Positions 14,078-14,656 of a stretch of 14,656 bases of DNA are shown here, piece after piece. Below the pieces are notes generated by a model that saw only the letters and a list, made by a program, of their open reading frames with translations, was not told where the DNA came from and made no database searches. This stretch comes from Thiodiazotropha sp037382065 (lineage in GTDB: Bacteria > Pseudomonadota > Gammaproteobacteria > Chromatiales > Chromatiaceae): positions 1 to 14,656 of the forward strand of contig JARRQF010000098.1 in assembly GCA_037382065.1 (NCBI GenBank), given 5' to 3'. Positions within the stretch are counted from its first letter, which is position 1, and each line of letters starts with the position of its first letter. Position numbers and translations under genes: made by a program.

Positions 14078-14656
14078 TGTCTGAGCCGCGCTCATGGATA
14101 TTGGGATTGCATGCTGTCAAAGCGGCGCTCAAGCAGGGGACTCAGGTTACTGAGTTGCTGGTGGATGCTGCTCGTCAGGATAAGCGCATTAAAGAGATTC
14201 TGGAGCTGGCTGATGGCGTAGGTGTCAAGTGGCGGAGGATATCAGATAAGGCACTGAGTGAGACCGTTGGCGATACAGCTCATCAAGGTGTTGCGCTCCG
14301 TTTCCGGGAGCAGCAGGCGCAAGATGAACCCTATCTTAAGGCGCTGCTCAAAAGACTGAATCAAGCGCCACTCTTGCTGATTCTCGATGGCGTGCAGGAT
14401 CCGCATAATTTAGGCGCCTGCCTGCGCTCGGCGGATGGTGCTGGGGTTAATGCAGTGATTATCCCACGGGACCGTTCAGTTGGTCTGACCTCCACAGTAA
14501 GAAAGGTCGCGAGCGGCGCGGCGGAGACAGTGCCGCTTATTCAAGTTACTAATCTGTCACGTATTCTGAAATGGCTTAAAATGGAAGGGGTCTGGTTGAT
14601 TGGAACAGCAGGGGAAGCGCAAAAAACCCTCTATCAAGCTGATCTCAAAGGCCCAT
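14077..14656 (+). CDS. rlmB: 23S rRNA (Gm2251) 2'-O-methyltransferase RlmB, 3' end beyond window
   Basis: The first 193 residues of a SpoU/TrmH-family (SPOUT knot) methyltransferase are present; the frame is open at the window edge and the family has about 245 residues. RlmB methylates the 2'-OH of G2251 in the peptidyl-transferase P loop of 23S rRNA using S-adenosylmethionine. The N-terminal substrate-binding domain (WILGLHAVKAAL, 7-18; TAHQGVALRF, 67-76) is followed by the SPOUT motif 1, ILDGVQDPHNLGACLRSAD (102-120), with Asn111 and Arg117. AVIIPRDRSVGLTSTVRKVASGAAE follows, then IGTAGE. The missing C-terminus would carry motifs 2 and 3. The start ATG (14077-14079) shares its A with the rnr stop (TAATG), so the two are translationally coupled. 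Confidence 0.95.
   Translation, partial: MSEPRSWILGLHAVKAALKQGTQVTELLVDAARQDKRIKEILELADGVGVKWRRISDKALSETVGDTAHQGVALRFREQQAQDEPYLKALLKRLNQAPLLLILDGVQDPHNLGACLRSADGAGVNAVIIPRDRSVGLTSTVRKVASGAAETVPLIQVTNLSRILKWLKMEGVWLIGTAGEAQKTLYQADLKGP

Noticed and set aside
1..14656. CRISPR arrays, tRNA or rRNA genes, toxin-antitoxin pairs, defence islands
   Set aside because: No regularly spaced repeats, cloverleaf, rRNA stretch, or recognisable defence or toxin genes were seen by reading both strands.

Overview
The window looks like a chromosomal segment of a gammaproteobacterium. prfB is followed directly by lysS, and rnr is followed by a stop/start-overlapping rlmB, both familiar gammaproteobacterial neighbourhoods. 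Base composition is moderate by eye. The host may be an environmental or symbiotic lineage, but that is inference and no species can be named.

Left part, all on the minus strand. A response-regulator protein of unusual architecture (ends at 1517) carries degenerate HPt, pseudo-receiver, intact receiver, degenerate GGDEF and degenerate EAL domains. A secreted two-cysteine protein of unknown function (829-1287) overlaps the start of an ABC exporter gene (1-839). That exporter gene is broken by a 120-bp MITE-like element (587-706) with perfect 15-bp terminal inverted repeats and a CTAG target duplication; removing 124 bp restores the reading frame exactly. Its first 118 bases, which would encode the next part of the exporter, also do not look like an exporter.

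Middle part, minus strand, 4570-7448. Four tightly overlapping genes read in the order family-2 glycosyltransferase, MTA/SAH-nucleosidase-like protein, short-chain dehydrogenase and the tRNA methyltransferase TrmO. The overlaps (28, 8 and 4 bp) indicate one translationally coupled operon.

Right part, plus strand. A stand-alone ECF-sigma-like protein with a basic C-terminal extension (7783-8664) follows an AT-rich, repeat-containing upstream region. Then comes the translation and RNA-metabolism block: prfB (RF2, with the classical autoregulatory +1 frameshift site), lysS (class II lysyl-tRNA synthetase), rnr (RNase R) and rlmB (23S rRNA Gm2251 methyltransferase, cut by the window end).

No tRNA, rRNA, CRISPR array, origin or complete transposase was seen. 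The most notable items are the MITE-disrupted exporter and the apparently non-catalytic c-di-GMP-type signalling protein. I found no convincing evidence of a wholly new defence or mobile system.
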